A stretch of 64,000 nt of DNA from Variovorax sp. PBL-H6 (GTDB taxonomy: Bacteria; Pseudomonadota; Gammaproteobacteria; Burkholderiales; Burkholderiaceae_C). Positions 17,289 through 27,743 of the stretch are shown here, one piece after another. Under the pieces are notes generated by a model. That model did not search any database. It worked only from the letters and a program-made list of their open reading frames with translations, and was not told where the DNA came from. The translations under genes and the position numbers were made by a program. The stretch lies in contig NZ_LR594659.1 in NCBI RefSeq assembly GCF_901827155.1, forward strand, positions 2,728,001-2,792,000, given 5' to 3'. The first letter of the stretch is position 1. Every line of letters begins with the position of its first letter.

Positions 17289-18059
17289 TCAGTGTTCGCG
17301 CGCGATCTCGCAACGGACCTGTGCGCGCTCGAGCAGCTCGGGGAAGGGCGGCGGCGGCGCCGCGTCGGTGAACAGGCAGTCGATCTGCGACAGCGTCGCC
17401 AGCTCGATCATGGCAGGGCGGTTGAACTTGCTCGCGTCGGCCGCGAGCCAGACCTCGCGCGCCTGCGCAATGATGGTCTGCGCCACCTTCACCTCGCGCA
17501 GGTCGAAGTCGCGCAGCGTGCCGTCGGCCTCGATGCTGGAGACGCCGATCAGCGCGATGTCGACCTTGAACTGGCGGATGAAATCGACCGTGGCCTCGCC
17601 CACGATCGCGCGGTCCCGCAACCGCACCGAGCCGCCGGCCACGATCACCTCGCAGTTCGGGTTGTCGCTCAGGATGGTGGCCACATTGAGGTTGTTGGTG
17701 ATCACGCGCAGGCCGGTGTGCTGCAGCAAGGCCTTGGCGATCGCCTCCGTGGTGGTGCCGATGTTGAGGATCAGCGAGCAGTCGTTCGGCACGCGCGCCG
17801 CCACGGCGCGCGCGATGCGCGCCTTGCCTTCGGCATGCAGGTTTTCTCGCTGCTGGTAGCCGATGTTCTCGGTGGTCGAGCTCGGCACCCGCACGCCCCC
17901 ATGGAAGCGCCTGAGCAGCCCCTCGTCCGCCAGGCGCTGCACGTCGCGTCGCACCGTCTGCAGCGTCACGCCGAGCATGTCGGCGAGCTGTTCGACGGTG
18001 ACCGAGCCGCGCGTGCGCACGGTGTTGAGGAGCTTGAGTTGTCGGGGATTCGAATTCAC
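17289..18059 (-). CDS. glpR: DeoR-family glycerol-3-phosphate regulon repressor
   Basis: The GTG at 18059 gives 256 residues starting [20 protein letters not shown], close to the 252 of E. coli GlpR. Residues 1-60 hold the DeoR helix-turn-helix ([22 protein letters not shown], followed by LLRRFHGGV). Residues about 75-240 form the sugar-phosphate-sensing DeoRC domain ([30 protein letters not shown]). It should repress the regulon in the absence of glycerol 3-phosphate. The 99-bp gap to divergent glpD carries a direct repeat suited to DeoR proteins. An upstream in-frame ATG at 18119 would cover that operator and is less likely. Confidence 0.9.
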   Translation of the reverse strand: MNSNPRQLKLLNTVRTRGSVTVEQLADMLGVTLQTVRRDVQRLADEGLLRRFHGGVRVPSSTTENIGYQQRENLHAEGKARIARAVAARVPNDCSLILNIGTTTEAIAKALLQHTGLRVITNNLNVATILSDNPNCEVIVAGGSVRLRDRAIVGEATVDFIRQFKVDIALIGVSSIEADGTLRDFDLREVKVAQTIIAQAREVWLAADASKFNRPAMIELATLSQIDCLFTDAAPPPPFPELLERAQVRCEIAREH

Positions 18060-18094
18060 GCAAATGGAACAGAGCGCAGGGCGCGCTACTTTAG

Positions 18095-18110
18095 AACGAA
18101 AGAAAACGAA
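18095..18110. promoter_or_regulatory. candidate GlpR operator in glpR-glpD divergent region
   Basis: AACGAA occurs at 18095-18100 and again at 18105-18110, exactly 10 bp (one helical turn) apart. Direct repeats with helical spacing are what DeoR-family repressors usually bind. The site sits centrally between the divergent glpR and glpD starts, so one operator could control both transcripts. No clear -35/-10 pair was identified. Confidence 0.45.
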
Positions 18111-18158
18111 TGGACGCAAGGGTTAACGAGTAGGAAAATCGCGCCATAAGGAACCAAA

Positions 18159-19808
18159 ATGAAAAAAACCGAAGACGCCTCGAGCGGAGATCGAACCATC
18201 CAACCTCAGACCGTGAGCGCAACTTTTTCATCCTCGTCGGCCGCTGCGGCCGCCTGCGACGTGCTGATCGTGGGTGGCGGCATCAATGGCTGCGGCATCG
18301 CGCGCGACCTGGCAGGCCGCGGCTGGCGGGTGCTGCTGTGCGAGCAGGACGACCTCGCGGCGCACACCTCTTCGTCTTCTACCAAGCTGATCCATGGCGG
18401 CCTGCGCTACCTCGAGTACTACGAGTTCTCGCTGGTGCGCAAAGCGCTGCAGGAGCGTGAGGTGCTGCTGCGCAGCGCCCCGCACATCATGTGGCCGCTG
18501 CGCTTCGTGATGCCGCACGACCCGTCGATGCGGCCAGCCTGGATGGTGCGCATCGGCCTGTTCCTGTATGACCACCTGGCCCGGCGCGAAGTGCTGCCGG
18601 GCTCGCGCTCGGTCGACCTGCGCGCGCACGCGGCCGGTGTGCCGCTCAAGCCGCAGTTCAAGCGCGGCTTCGTGTATTCGGATGGCTGGGTCGACGATGC
18701 GCGCCTGGTCGTGCTCAATGCGCTGGATGCGCGCGCCAGGGGTGCCGAGGTGCTGACGCGCACGCGCTGCCTCGGCGCGCAGCGCGATGCCGATGGCTGG
18801 ACGGCGATGCTCGACGGTCCGGCCGGTCGGCGCACCGTGCGGGCGCGCGCGGTGGTGAATGCCGCCGGGCCCTGGGCCGAGTCCTTCTTGCGCGGCGTGG
18901 CGCGGCCAGCCGACGGCGAGGCGCTGGCCACCAGGCACCTGCGCCTGGTCAAGGGCAGCCACATCGTGGTGCCGCGCCTCTTCACCCACGACCACGCCTA
19001 CATCTTCCAGAACCCCGACAAGCGCATCATCTTCGCGATTCCCTACCAGGACGCCTTCACGCTGATCGGCACGACCGACATCGAACTCAGTGGCGACGAC
19101 CCGGGCGCGGCGCGCATCGGCGCGGACGAGATCGAGTATCTCTGTACCCAGGCCAGCCGCTATCTGGAGAAGCCGGTCGCGCCGGCGGACGTGGCCTGGA
19201 CCTACTCCGGCGTGCGCCCGCTGCTCGACGATGCCTCGGGCGATCCGTCCGCGGTCACGCGCGACTACATGCTCGAATCGAACACCACCGCGGCGCCGCT
19301 GCTGTCGGTGTGGGGCGGCAAGATCACGACCTTTCGCAAGCTCTCCGAGGACGCGGCAGACGAGGTGGGCCGCATGCTGGGCGAATCGCGCGCGGCCTGG
19401 ACCGAGGGCGCCTTCCTGGCCGGCGGAGACCTGTCTGGCTGGATCGGCCCCGCCACCCGGCCGGACGAAGACTTCGAGCGCTTCGTGGCGGCGGTTCGCG
19501 CGAAGCACCCCTGGCTCGACGCTGAGCTGGCGCGCCGCCTCTCGCGCGCTTACGGCGCACGCATCGCGACGGTGATTGGCGATGCGCAATCGATGAATGA
19601 CTTGGGCGAGGCCGTCGCACCCGGCCTGCACGAGCGCGAGCTGCGCTACCTGCAGGACGAGGAATGGGCGTGCAGCGCGGAGGACGTGCTGTGGCGGCGC
19701 TCCAAGCTCGGCCTGCACTACACGCCGGAGGAACGCGAGCGCGTTGCTGACTGGATGAAGCAGCAGGCGCGTACCCCCAGGCAGCAGGAAGGAGTTGCAT
19801 GCAACTGA
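18159..19808 (+). CDS. glpD: aerobic glycerol-3-phosphate dehydrogenase
   Basis: The 549-residue FAD protein has the Rossmann dinucleotide motif DVLIVGGGINGCGIARDLAG (about residues 32-52) and the family block HTSSSSTKLIHGGLRYLEYYEF. The FAD-binding closing block SVWGGKITTFRKLSEDAADE lies near residue 383. It oxidises glycerol 3-phosphate to dihydroxyacetone phosphate at the inner membrane and passes electrons to quinone. It is longer than E. coli GlpD (501) because of a low-complexity Ser/Ala-rich N-terminal extension of about 30 residues. The start ATG has AAGGAA six bases upstream. Its end overlaps glpS by 10 bp, making it the first gene of the transport operon. Confidence 0.96.
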   Translation: MKKTEDASSGDRTIQPQTVSATFSSSSAAAAACDVLIVGGGINGCGIARDLAGRGWRVLLCEQDDLAAHTSSSSTKLIHGGLRYLEYYEFSLVRKALQEREVLLRSAPHIMWPLRFVMPHDPSMRPAWMVRIGLFLYDHLARREVLPGSRSVDLRAHAAGVPLKPQFKRGFVYSDGWVDDARLVVLNALDARARGAEVLTRTRCLGAQRDADGWTAMLDGPAGRRTVRARAVVNAAGPWAESFLRGVARPADGEALATRHLRLVKGSHIVVPRLFTHDHAYIFQNPDKRIIFAIPYQDAFTLIGTTDIELSGDDPGAARIGADEIEYLCTQASRYLEKPVAPADVAWTYSGVRPLLDDASGDPSAVTRDYMLESNTTAAPLLSVWGGKITTFRKLSEDAADEVGRMLGESRAAWTEGAFLAGGDLSGWIGPATRPDEDFERFVAAVRAKHPWLDAELARRLSRAYGARIATVIGDAQSMNDLGEAVAPGLHERELRYLQDEEWACSAEDVLWRRSKLGLHYTPEERERVADWMKQQARTPRQQEGVACN

Positions 19809-20875
19809 CACTGGAGCGCGTCACCAAGAAGGTGGGTGCGCAGACCTGGCTCCACGAGCAGAGCATCGCGCCGCGGCACGGCGCGGTGACGGTGCTGCTC
19901 GGCGCCACGCAGGCCGGCAAGACGAGCCTGATGCGGCTGATGGCCGGGCTCGACACGCCCAGCTCGGGCCTGGTCCTGGTCGACGGCAGGAACGTGACCG
20001 GCGTGCCGGTGCGCGAGCGCAACGTGGCGATGGTGTACCAGCAGTTCATCAACTACCCCTCGCTCAAGGTGGCCGAGAACATCGGCTCGCCGCTCAAGCT
20101 GCGCGGCGAGAAGAACATCGACGCCCGCGTGCGCGAGCTGGCCGAAAAGCTGAGCATCGGCATGTTCCTCGACCGCTACCCGGCCGAGCTCTCCGGCGGC
20201 CAGCAGCAGCGGGTGGCGCTGGCCCGGGCGCTGGCCAAGAACGCACCGCTGGTGCTGCTCGACGAGCCGCTGGTCAACCTCGACTACAAGCTGCGCGAAG
20301 GCCTGCGCGAAGAGCTCACGCAGCTCTTCGCTACCGGCGACTCCACCGTGATCTACGCCACGACCGAGCCGGGCGAGGCATTGCTGCTCGGTGGCTACAC
20401 GGCGGTGATGGATGCGGGTGAGCTGCTGCAGTACGGCCCGACTGCCGAAGTCTTCCACGCGCCGCAGTCGCTGCGCGTGGCGCGCGCCTTCAGCGACCCG
20501 CCGATGAACCTGCTGGCCGGGCGCGTGGCGGCCGATGGCGTGCAGCTGTCCAGCGGCCCGCTGGTGCCGGTCACTCTGTCGGCCGGCGTCGATGGGGCCG
20601 TCACCATGGGCCTGCGCGCCAGCGCCCTCGACGTGCGGCCGGGCGAGGGCGATATCGCCATTCCCGGCAAGGTCGAACTGGCCGAGATCTCGGGCTCCGA
20701 CACCTTCGTGCACGTCGAGACCCCGGTAGGCGACCTGGTGGCACAGCTGACGGGCGTGCACCGTTTCGAGCTCGGGGCCGCCATCACGCTCTACTTTCCG
20801 GCGACGCAAGCCTATGTGTTCGACTCCGCCGAACGCCTGGCCGTCGCGCCGGCCTGGCGCAGACAGGGAGCCTGA
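19799..20875 (+). CDS. glpS: glycerol ABC transporter ATP-binding subunit GlpS
   Basis: The 358-residue protein is an MalK/UgpC-type ATPase with a C-terminal TOBE region. Walker A is GATQAGKT (35-42), the signature LSGGQ (131-135) is canonical and Walker B LVLLDEP is at 151-157. The switch-loop histidine expected in the YVTHDQ context is replaced by threonine (YATTEPGEA, T189). Gene order glpD-glpSTPQUV matches the glycerol ABC system described in Rhizobium leguminosarum, hence the names. The protein should dimerise with GlpT to drive glycerol import. The missing histidine implies that its own ATP site is weakly hydrolytic or inactive. Confidence 0.92.
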   Translation: MQLTLERVTKKVGAQTWLHEQSIAPRHGAVTVLLGATQAGKTSLMRLMAGLDTPSSGLVLVDGRNVTGVPVRERNVAMVYQQFINYPSLKVAENIGSPLKLRGEKNIDARVRELAEKLSIGMFLDRYPAELSGGQQQRVALARALAKNAPLVLLDEPLVNLDYKLREGLREELTQLFATGDSTVIYATTEPGEALLLGGYTAVMDAGELLQYGPTAEVFHAPQSLRVARAFSDPPMNLLAGRVAADGVQLSSGPLVPVTLSAGVDGAVTMGLRASALDVRPGEGDIAIPGKVELAEISGSDTFVHVETPVGDLVAQLTGVHRFELGAAITLYFPATQAYVFDSAERLAVAPAWRRQGA

Positions 20876-20877
20876 AC

Positions 20878-21948
20878 GTGGCACGCATCGACCTCGACCT
20901 GGCCCATGCCTACCGGCCCAATCCGACGCAGGACAGCGACTATGCGCTGCTGCCGCTCACGATGAGCTTCCGCGACGGCGGCGCCTACGCCTTGCTCGGC
21001 CCCTCGGGCTGCGGCAAGACCACCATGCTCAACATCATCTCGGGCCTGCTGGCGCCGTCGCGCGGCACGGTCAGCTTCGATGGGCGCGATGTCACGCATG
21101 CGTCGCCGCAGGAGCGCAACATCGCGCAGGTGTTTCAGTTCCCGGTGATCTACGACACGATGACCGTGGCCGAAAACCTCGCCTTTCCCTTGCGCAACCG
21201 GAAGATGCCCGCCGAGCAGATCAGGAAGCGCGTGGGCGAGATCGCCGAGATGCTCGACATGAGCGGCCAGCTCAACCAGCGCGCCGCAGGGCTCGCGGCC
21301 GATGCCAAGCAGAAGATCTCGCTGGGCCGCGGGCTGGTGCGCAGCGATGTGTCGGCCGTGCTCTTCGACGAGCCGCTGACCGTGATCGATCCCAACCTCA
21401 AGTGGCAGCTGCGGCGCAAGCTCAAGCAGATCCATCGCGAGCTCAAGCTCACGCTGATCTATGTCACGCACGACCAGGTCGAGGCGCTGACCTTCGCGGA
21501 GGAGGTGATGGTCATGACGCGCGGCAAGGCGGTGCAGGTGGGCAGCGCCGATGCGCTGTTCGAGCGGCCGGCCCATACCTTCGTCGGCCATTTCATCGGC
21601 TCGCCGGGCATGAACTTCCTGCCGGTGCAGAGCAGCGGCTGGTCGCTCGACGTCGCGGGCATGCGGCTCACGACCCCGCGCGCGCTGCCGGAGGGTGCGC
21701 TCAAGCTGGGCATCCGCCCTGAGTACGTCACGCTGGCCGAGCCGAACGCGGCCGGTGCGCTTGGGGCGACCGTCGTGCAACTGCAGGACGTGGGTACCCA
21801 CCAGATGCTGACGGCGCGGGCGGGGGAGAGCGTGATCAAGGCACGGCTGTCTTCCGACGCCCAGGCGCCTGCGGCGGGCGAGCCGGTCTGGCTGAAGGTG
21901 GTGGACGCGCACACGTGCTTCTATCGGGATGAGGAGCTGGTCGCATGA
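20878..21948 (+). CDS. glpT: glycerol ABC transporter ATP-binding subunit GlpT
   Basis: The 356-residue protein starts with GTG three bases after the glpS stop (Shine-Dalgarno AGGGAG). Walker A GPSGCGKT (41-48), Walker B AVLFDEP (160-166) and switch histidine H198 (YVTHDQVEAL) are intact. The signature LSGGQ is replaced by LAADA (139-143). With GlpS the lesions are complementary, so a GlpS-GlpT heterodimer would have one complete and one degenerate ATP site. The name follows the Rhizobium glpSTPQUV nomenclature and does not mean the glycerol-3-phosphate antiporter also called GlpT. Confidence 0.92.
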   Translation: MARIDLDLAHAYRPNPTQDSDYALLPLTMSFRDGGAYALLGPSGCGKTTMLNIISGLLAPSRGTVSFDGRDVTHASPQERNIAQVFQFPVIYDTMTVAENLAFPLRNRKMPAEQIRKRVGEIAEMLDMSGQLNQRAAGLAADAKQKISLGRGLVRSDVSAVLFDEPLTVIDPNLKWQLRRKLKQIHRELKLTLIYVTHDQVEALTFAEEVMVMTRGKAVQVGSADALFERPAHTFVGHFIGSPGMNFLPVQSSGWSLDVAGMRLTTPRALPEGALKLGIRPEYVTLAEPNAAGALGATVVQLQDVGTHQMLTARAGESVIKARLSSDAQAPAAGEPVWLKVVDAHTCFYRDEELVA

Positions 21949-22030
21949 GCGCAGCGCAGAACCGCTTCAAGCAAGCTCGCGTCCCCTTGGGGGGCAGCGA
22001 GGACACGAAGTGCCGAGCGTGGGGGCAGAT
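21949..22030. repeat. palindromic extragenic element between glpT and glpP
   Basis: This 82-bp insert separates two otherwise tightly packed operon genes. It contains a nested palindrome (CTCGC / GCGAG enclosing CCCC-TT-GGGG, about 21974-21999) and ends with a G-rich CGAGCGTGGGGGC. Composition and placement look like an interspersed extragenic repeat rather than coding sequence. From memory, similar strings are common between Variovorax genes, which I cannot verify here. It could act as an mRNA-stabilising hairpin tuning ATPase versus permease levels. Confidence 0.55.
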
Positions 22031-22917
<887 letters not shown>

Positions 22918-22921
<4 letters not shown>

Positions 22922-23730
22922 ACGAGAAGAGATTCCGCAAGCGCAGCATCTTCCTGCTGCTCTACATCCTGTTCGCCCTGTTGCCCATCTACTGGATGAT
23001 CAACATGAGCTTCAAGACCAACGAGGAGATCCTTTCGAGCTTCTCCTTCTTCCCGCAGCATTTCACCTGGGCCAACTACGCGCGCATCTTCACCGACGAG
23101 TCCTGGTACTCGGGCTACATCAACAGCCTGATCTATGTGGGCATCAACACCGTCATCTCGCTCACGGTGGCGCTGCCGGCCGCCTATGCCTTCTCGCGCT
23201 ACTCCTTCCTCGGCGACAAGCATGTCTTCTTCTGGTTGCTGACCAACCGCATGACGCCGCCCGCGGTGTTCCTGCTGCCCTTCTTCCAGCTCTACACCAC
23301 CGTCGGGCTGATGGACACGCACCTGGGGGTGGCACTGGCGCACCTGCTCTTCAACGTGCCGCTGGCGGTGTGGATCCTGGAAGGCTTCATGAGCGGCATC
23401 CCGCGCGAGATCGACGAGACGGCCTACATCGACGGCTACTCCTTCCCGCGCTTCTTCCTCACCATCTTCTTGCCGCTGATCAAGGCGGGCGTCGGCGTCG
23501 CGGCCTTCTTCTGCTTCATGTTCAGCTGGGTCGAACTGCTGCTTGCGCGCACGCTGACCAGCGTGAACGCCAAGCCCATCGTGGCGACGATGACGCGGAC
23601 GGTGAGCGCGTCCGGCATGGACTGGGCGACGCTGGCGGCCGCGGGCGTGCTGACGATCGTGCCGGGCGCGATCGTGATCTGGTTCGTGCGGCACTACATC
23701 GCGAAGGGCTTCGCGATGGGCCGGGTCTAG
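22918..23730 (+). CDS. glpQ: glycerol ABC transporter permease GlpQ
   Basis: The 270-residue protein starts MNEKRFRKRSIFLLLYILFA at the ATG overlapping the glpP stop. It has six helices and a MalG/UgpE-type EAA loop (EIDETAYIDGYSFPRFFLTI and following). It is the second half of the inner-membrane channel for glycerol. The symbol follows the Rhizobium transporter nomenclature and is unrelated to glycerophosphodiesterase GlpQ. Confidence 0.93.
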
Positions 23731-23747
23731 GTGGAAAGGAGTTCGGA

Positions 23748-24056
23748 ATGCTCGAATGGATGGTCTGGACCACGCCGGTGGCCGTTTTCTTCAGTTGCAT
23801 CGCGCTGATGCTCGTGGGCATGACGATGTGGGAAGTCAAGTCGCCCACCACCTTGCGCCGCGGCTGGCTGCCGATGGAAACCACGCGCGGCGACCGGCTC
23901 TTCATCGGCCTGCTGATTGCGGCCTACGTCAACCTGGTCTTCATCGGCATCGCGGGCAAGCTCCAGGAGTGGCTGGCGCTGGAGGCCGAGCCGTCGATCT
24001 GGATCAGTTTCGTTCTGTCGATGCTCGTGCTGGCGCTCGTCATGCGCAAAGGCTGA
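23748..24056 (+). CDS. glpU: small membrane protein GlpU, DUF2160 family
   Basis: The 102-residue protein starts MLEWMVWTTPVAVFFSCIAL after AAAGGAG. It has three hydrophobic segments (about 5-27, 50-70 and 80-98) separated by the conserved charged stretch WEVKSPTTLRRGWLPMETTRGDR. DUF2160 proteins occur almost only inside glycerol ABC transporter operons. The role is not known; an accessory membrane subunit is the simplest idea. The gene keeps the expected place between glpQ and glpV. Confidence 0.9.
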   Translation: MLEWMVWTTPVAVFFSCIALMLVGMTMWEVKSPTTLRRGWLPMETTRGDRLFIGLLIAAYVNLVFIGIAGKLQEWLALEAEPSIWISFVLSMLVLALVMRKG

Positions 24057-24143
24057 GCACGCATTGCTTTTAAGCTCTCCGGCTCTTCGCTTTCCCGGGG
24101 CCGGGATCTGCACAACACCGGGAAGCACCTAGAGGAGACATCC

Positions 24144-25874
<1,731 letters not shown>

Positions 25875-25894
25875 GCGTCCTGGCGTTTCTGAAG

Positions 25895-25928
25895 GGGCTG
25901 TCGTGCCGCGGGCATGGCAGCCCTTTTT
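25895..25928 (+). terminator. rho-independent terminator of the glp operon
   Basis: GGGCTG (25895-25900) pairs with CAGCCC (25918-25923), with an inner GTGCC/GGCAT stem and a short GCG loop, followed directly by TTTTT. It lies 20 bp after the glpV stop, before the convergent HD-domain gene. Confidence 0.88.
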
Positions 25929-26013
25929 GCATTGGGGCCGGCGGCTTTGCTGGCCTCGCGCCAGGCGTCGGACGACGCGAACTCATCCTGCTGCCTGCGG
26001 CTTCGGCGTTTGA

Positions 26014-26631
26014 TCAGCCGATCGCGCGCTGCAGGTTGACGCGGGCCGGGGCCTCGAGTCGCGCGCGGACCGACGGCGTGAGATAGAGCGGGTCGCGCGC
26101 GAGGAAGCTGCCGAGGATCTGGCGCCGACGGGGTTCGAAGACCTCGGGCGGCACGTGCGCGTACTCGAATCGGATCTGCTGCTCGTACTCGGCGAAGCGT
26201 GGCGCCGGCGCACCGAGGATCGAGAGGTCGATGTCGACCAGCAGTTGCGCATCGGCTTCCTCGGGCTGCGCCTGGTGACGCGTGGCCATCACCAGTGCAT
26301 GCACGCGCTGCGCCGCATCGGCATCCACGCCTGCATCGCGCAATGCCTGCTGCGCCCAGTCGGCGCTGCGTTCCTCGTTGTCGTGGCGATGTACGTCGTA
26401 GATGGCGTCGTGGAACCAGAGGGCCAGCGCGATCTCCGCAGGGCGCTTGGCATGGCTGCGCTCGCGCGCCAGCCCTTCGAGGCATTCGTCCAGATGCTGC
26501 AGCGTGTGGTAGGCGCGGTGCGGCTCGCTGTAGCGCGCGAGCAGCGTGTCGAGAAGCGCGGCGCCGGGCGCCTCCACGCCGAATGCATCCCAGGCTTCGA
26601 CCCAGGCGGCGTGGCGCGCAACGGCCTGCAT
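26014..26631 (-). CDS. HD-superfamily metal-dependent phosphohydrolase-like protein
   Basis: The 205-residue protein is of the predicted HD phosphohydrolase family (COG4339 type). The family blocks are RAYHTLQHLDECL (first His), ALWFHDAIYD (the HD pair) and MATRHQAQPEEADAQLLVDIDLSIL (further metal-binding residues). The substrate is unknown. The ATG at 26631 overlaps the MltB stop (TGATG), so it is translationally coupled to the lytic transglycosylase; a GTG one codon earlier is also possible. Confidence 0.85.
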   Translation of the reverse strand: MQAVARHAAWVEAWDAFGVEAPGAALLDTLLARYSEPHRAYHTLQHLDECLEGLARERSHAKRPAEIALALWFHDAIYDVHRHDNEERSADWAQQALRDAGVDADAAQRVHALVMATRHQAQPEEADAQLLVDIDLSILGAPAPRFAEYEQQIRFEYAHVPPEVFEPRRRQILGSFLARDPLYLTPSVRARLEAPARVNLQRAIG

Positions 26632-27689
26632 CACTCCTCCATCGCGGTGTGGATTTCGCGCCCGAGCTCGATCACCGACATCGCGTAGTTGCTGCTCCAG
26701 TTGTAGCGCGTGATGACGTAGAAGTTCTGCGTGCCCGCCACATAGGTGGGCGCATCTTCGCCGTTCGGCAGCTCGATCAGCGCCAGCAGTCCCTTGTGCC
26801 GCAGCGCCTCGCCCTCGAGCACCGCGCCGCCGGCCACGAAGGCGTCGGCGCTGAAGGTGGGAACGATGTCTGGCGCCAGCAGCACGTCTTTCTTGAGGCG
26901 CGCCGGATCGAAGCTCACCGGGTAGATCGGCGGCATGCCGGCCTGCCAGCCGAAAGCCTTGAAGTAGCTGGCCACCGAGCCGATGACGTCGGCCGGGTTG
27001 TTGACCAGGTCGATGCGGTCGTCGCCATCGAAGTCGATTGCGTACTTGGCGATGCTGCTGGGCATGAACTGGGGCATGCCCATGGCACCGGCATAGCTGC
27101 CCACCGGAACCATCGGGTCTTCGGCGGTGCGGCTCTCGGTGCTGAGGAAGCTTTCGAGCTCGCTGCGGAAGAAGGCCTGGCGCTCGGCCGCGCGCGGGTG
27201 GGCCTGCGGGAAGTCGAAGGCCAGCGTGGCGAGCGCGTCGATCACTCGGAAGTTGCCCATGTTGCGGCCGTAGATGGTCTCGACCCCGACGATGCCGACG
27301 ATGATTTCCGCCGGCACGCCGTACTCGGCCTCGGCGCGAGCCAGCATGTCGGCGTTGGCGCGCCAGAAGCGCACGCCGGCGGCGATGCGTACCGGGTCGA
27401 TGAAGCGGCTGCGGTAGACGCGCCAGTTCTTCGCGGTGCCGCGAGGCGCCGGCACCATCAGGCGCGGCACGTTCGGCAGGAAGCGCGCATTGCCGATGGT
27501 GCTGCGCACCCAGGCGCGATCGAGGTTGCGCCGCGCGGCCACGTCGTCGGCGAACTGCATTGCGTCGGGGCGTGTGGCGTAGGGCGTTTCACCGCGCACG
27601 ACTTTTTGGGCCAGGGCGGGGAAGGAGGGGAGGGCGGCGCCCAACAGCACGAGGGCCAGCGAGAAAGCGGTCGGGAGAAGGCGTCGCAT
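26631..27689 (-). CDS. MltB-family lytic murein transglycosylase
   Basis: The 352-residue protein begins MRRLLPTAFSLALVLLGAAL with a Sec signal peptide (cleavage likely after ALA in FPALAQ). No lipobox Cys is seen at the cleavage site, so it may be periplasmic rather than a lipoprotein. The catalytic glutamate lies in EIIVGIVGVETIYGRNMG, followed by YAGAMGMPQFMPSS and DFDGDDRIDL, all typical of MltB. It cleaves the MurNAc-GlcNAc bond of peptidoglycan to 1,6-anhydro products. It is 54 bp downstream of the TgpA-like gene on the same strand. The upstream in-frame ATG at 27737 would spoil the signal peptide and was rejected. Confidence 0.93.
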   Translation of the reverse strand: MRRLLPTAFSLALVLLGAALPSFPALAQKVVRGETPYATRPDAMQFADDVAARRNLDRAWVRSTIGNARFLPNVPRLMVPAPRGTAKNWRVYRSRFIDPVRIAAGVRFWRANADMLARAEAEYGVPAEIIVGIVGVETIYGRNMGNFRVIDALATLAFDFPQAHPRAAERQAFFRSELESFLSTESRTAEDPMVPVGSYAGAMGMPQFMPSSIAKYAIDFDGDDRIDLVNNPADVIGSVASYFKAFGWQAGMPPIYPVSFDPARLKKDVLLAPDIVPTFSADAFVAGGAVLEGEALRHKGLLALIELPNGEDAPTYVAGTQNFYVITRYNWSSNYAMSVIELGREIHTAMEE

Positions 27690-27743
27690 GGGTTCCGATT
27701 GTGCAGCCCGTGGGCAAGGCCAGGGCGCGCGACACAAGTGGTT

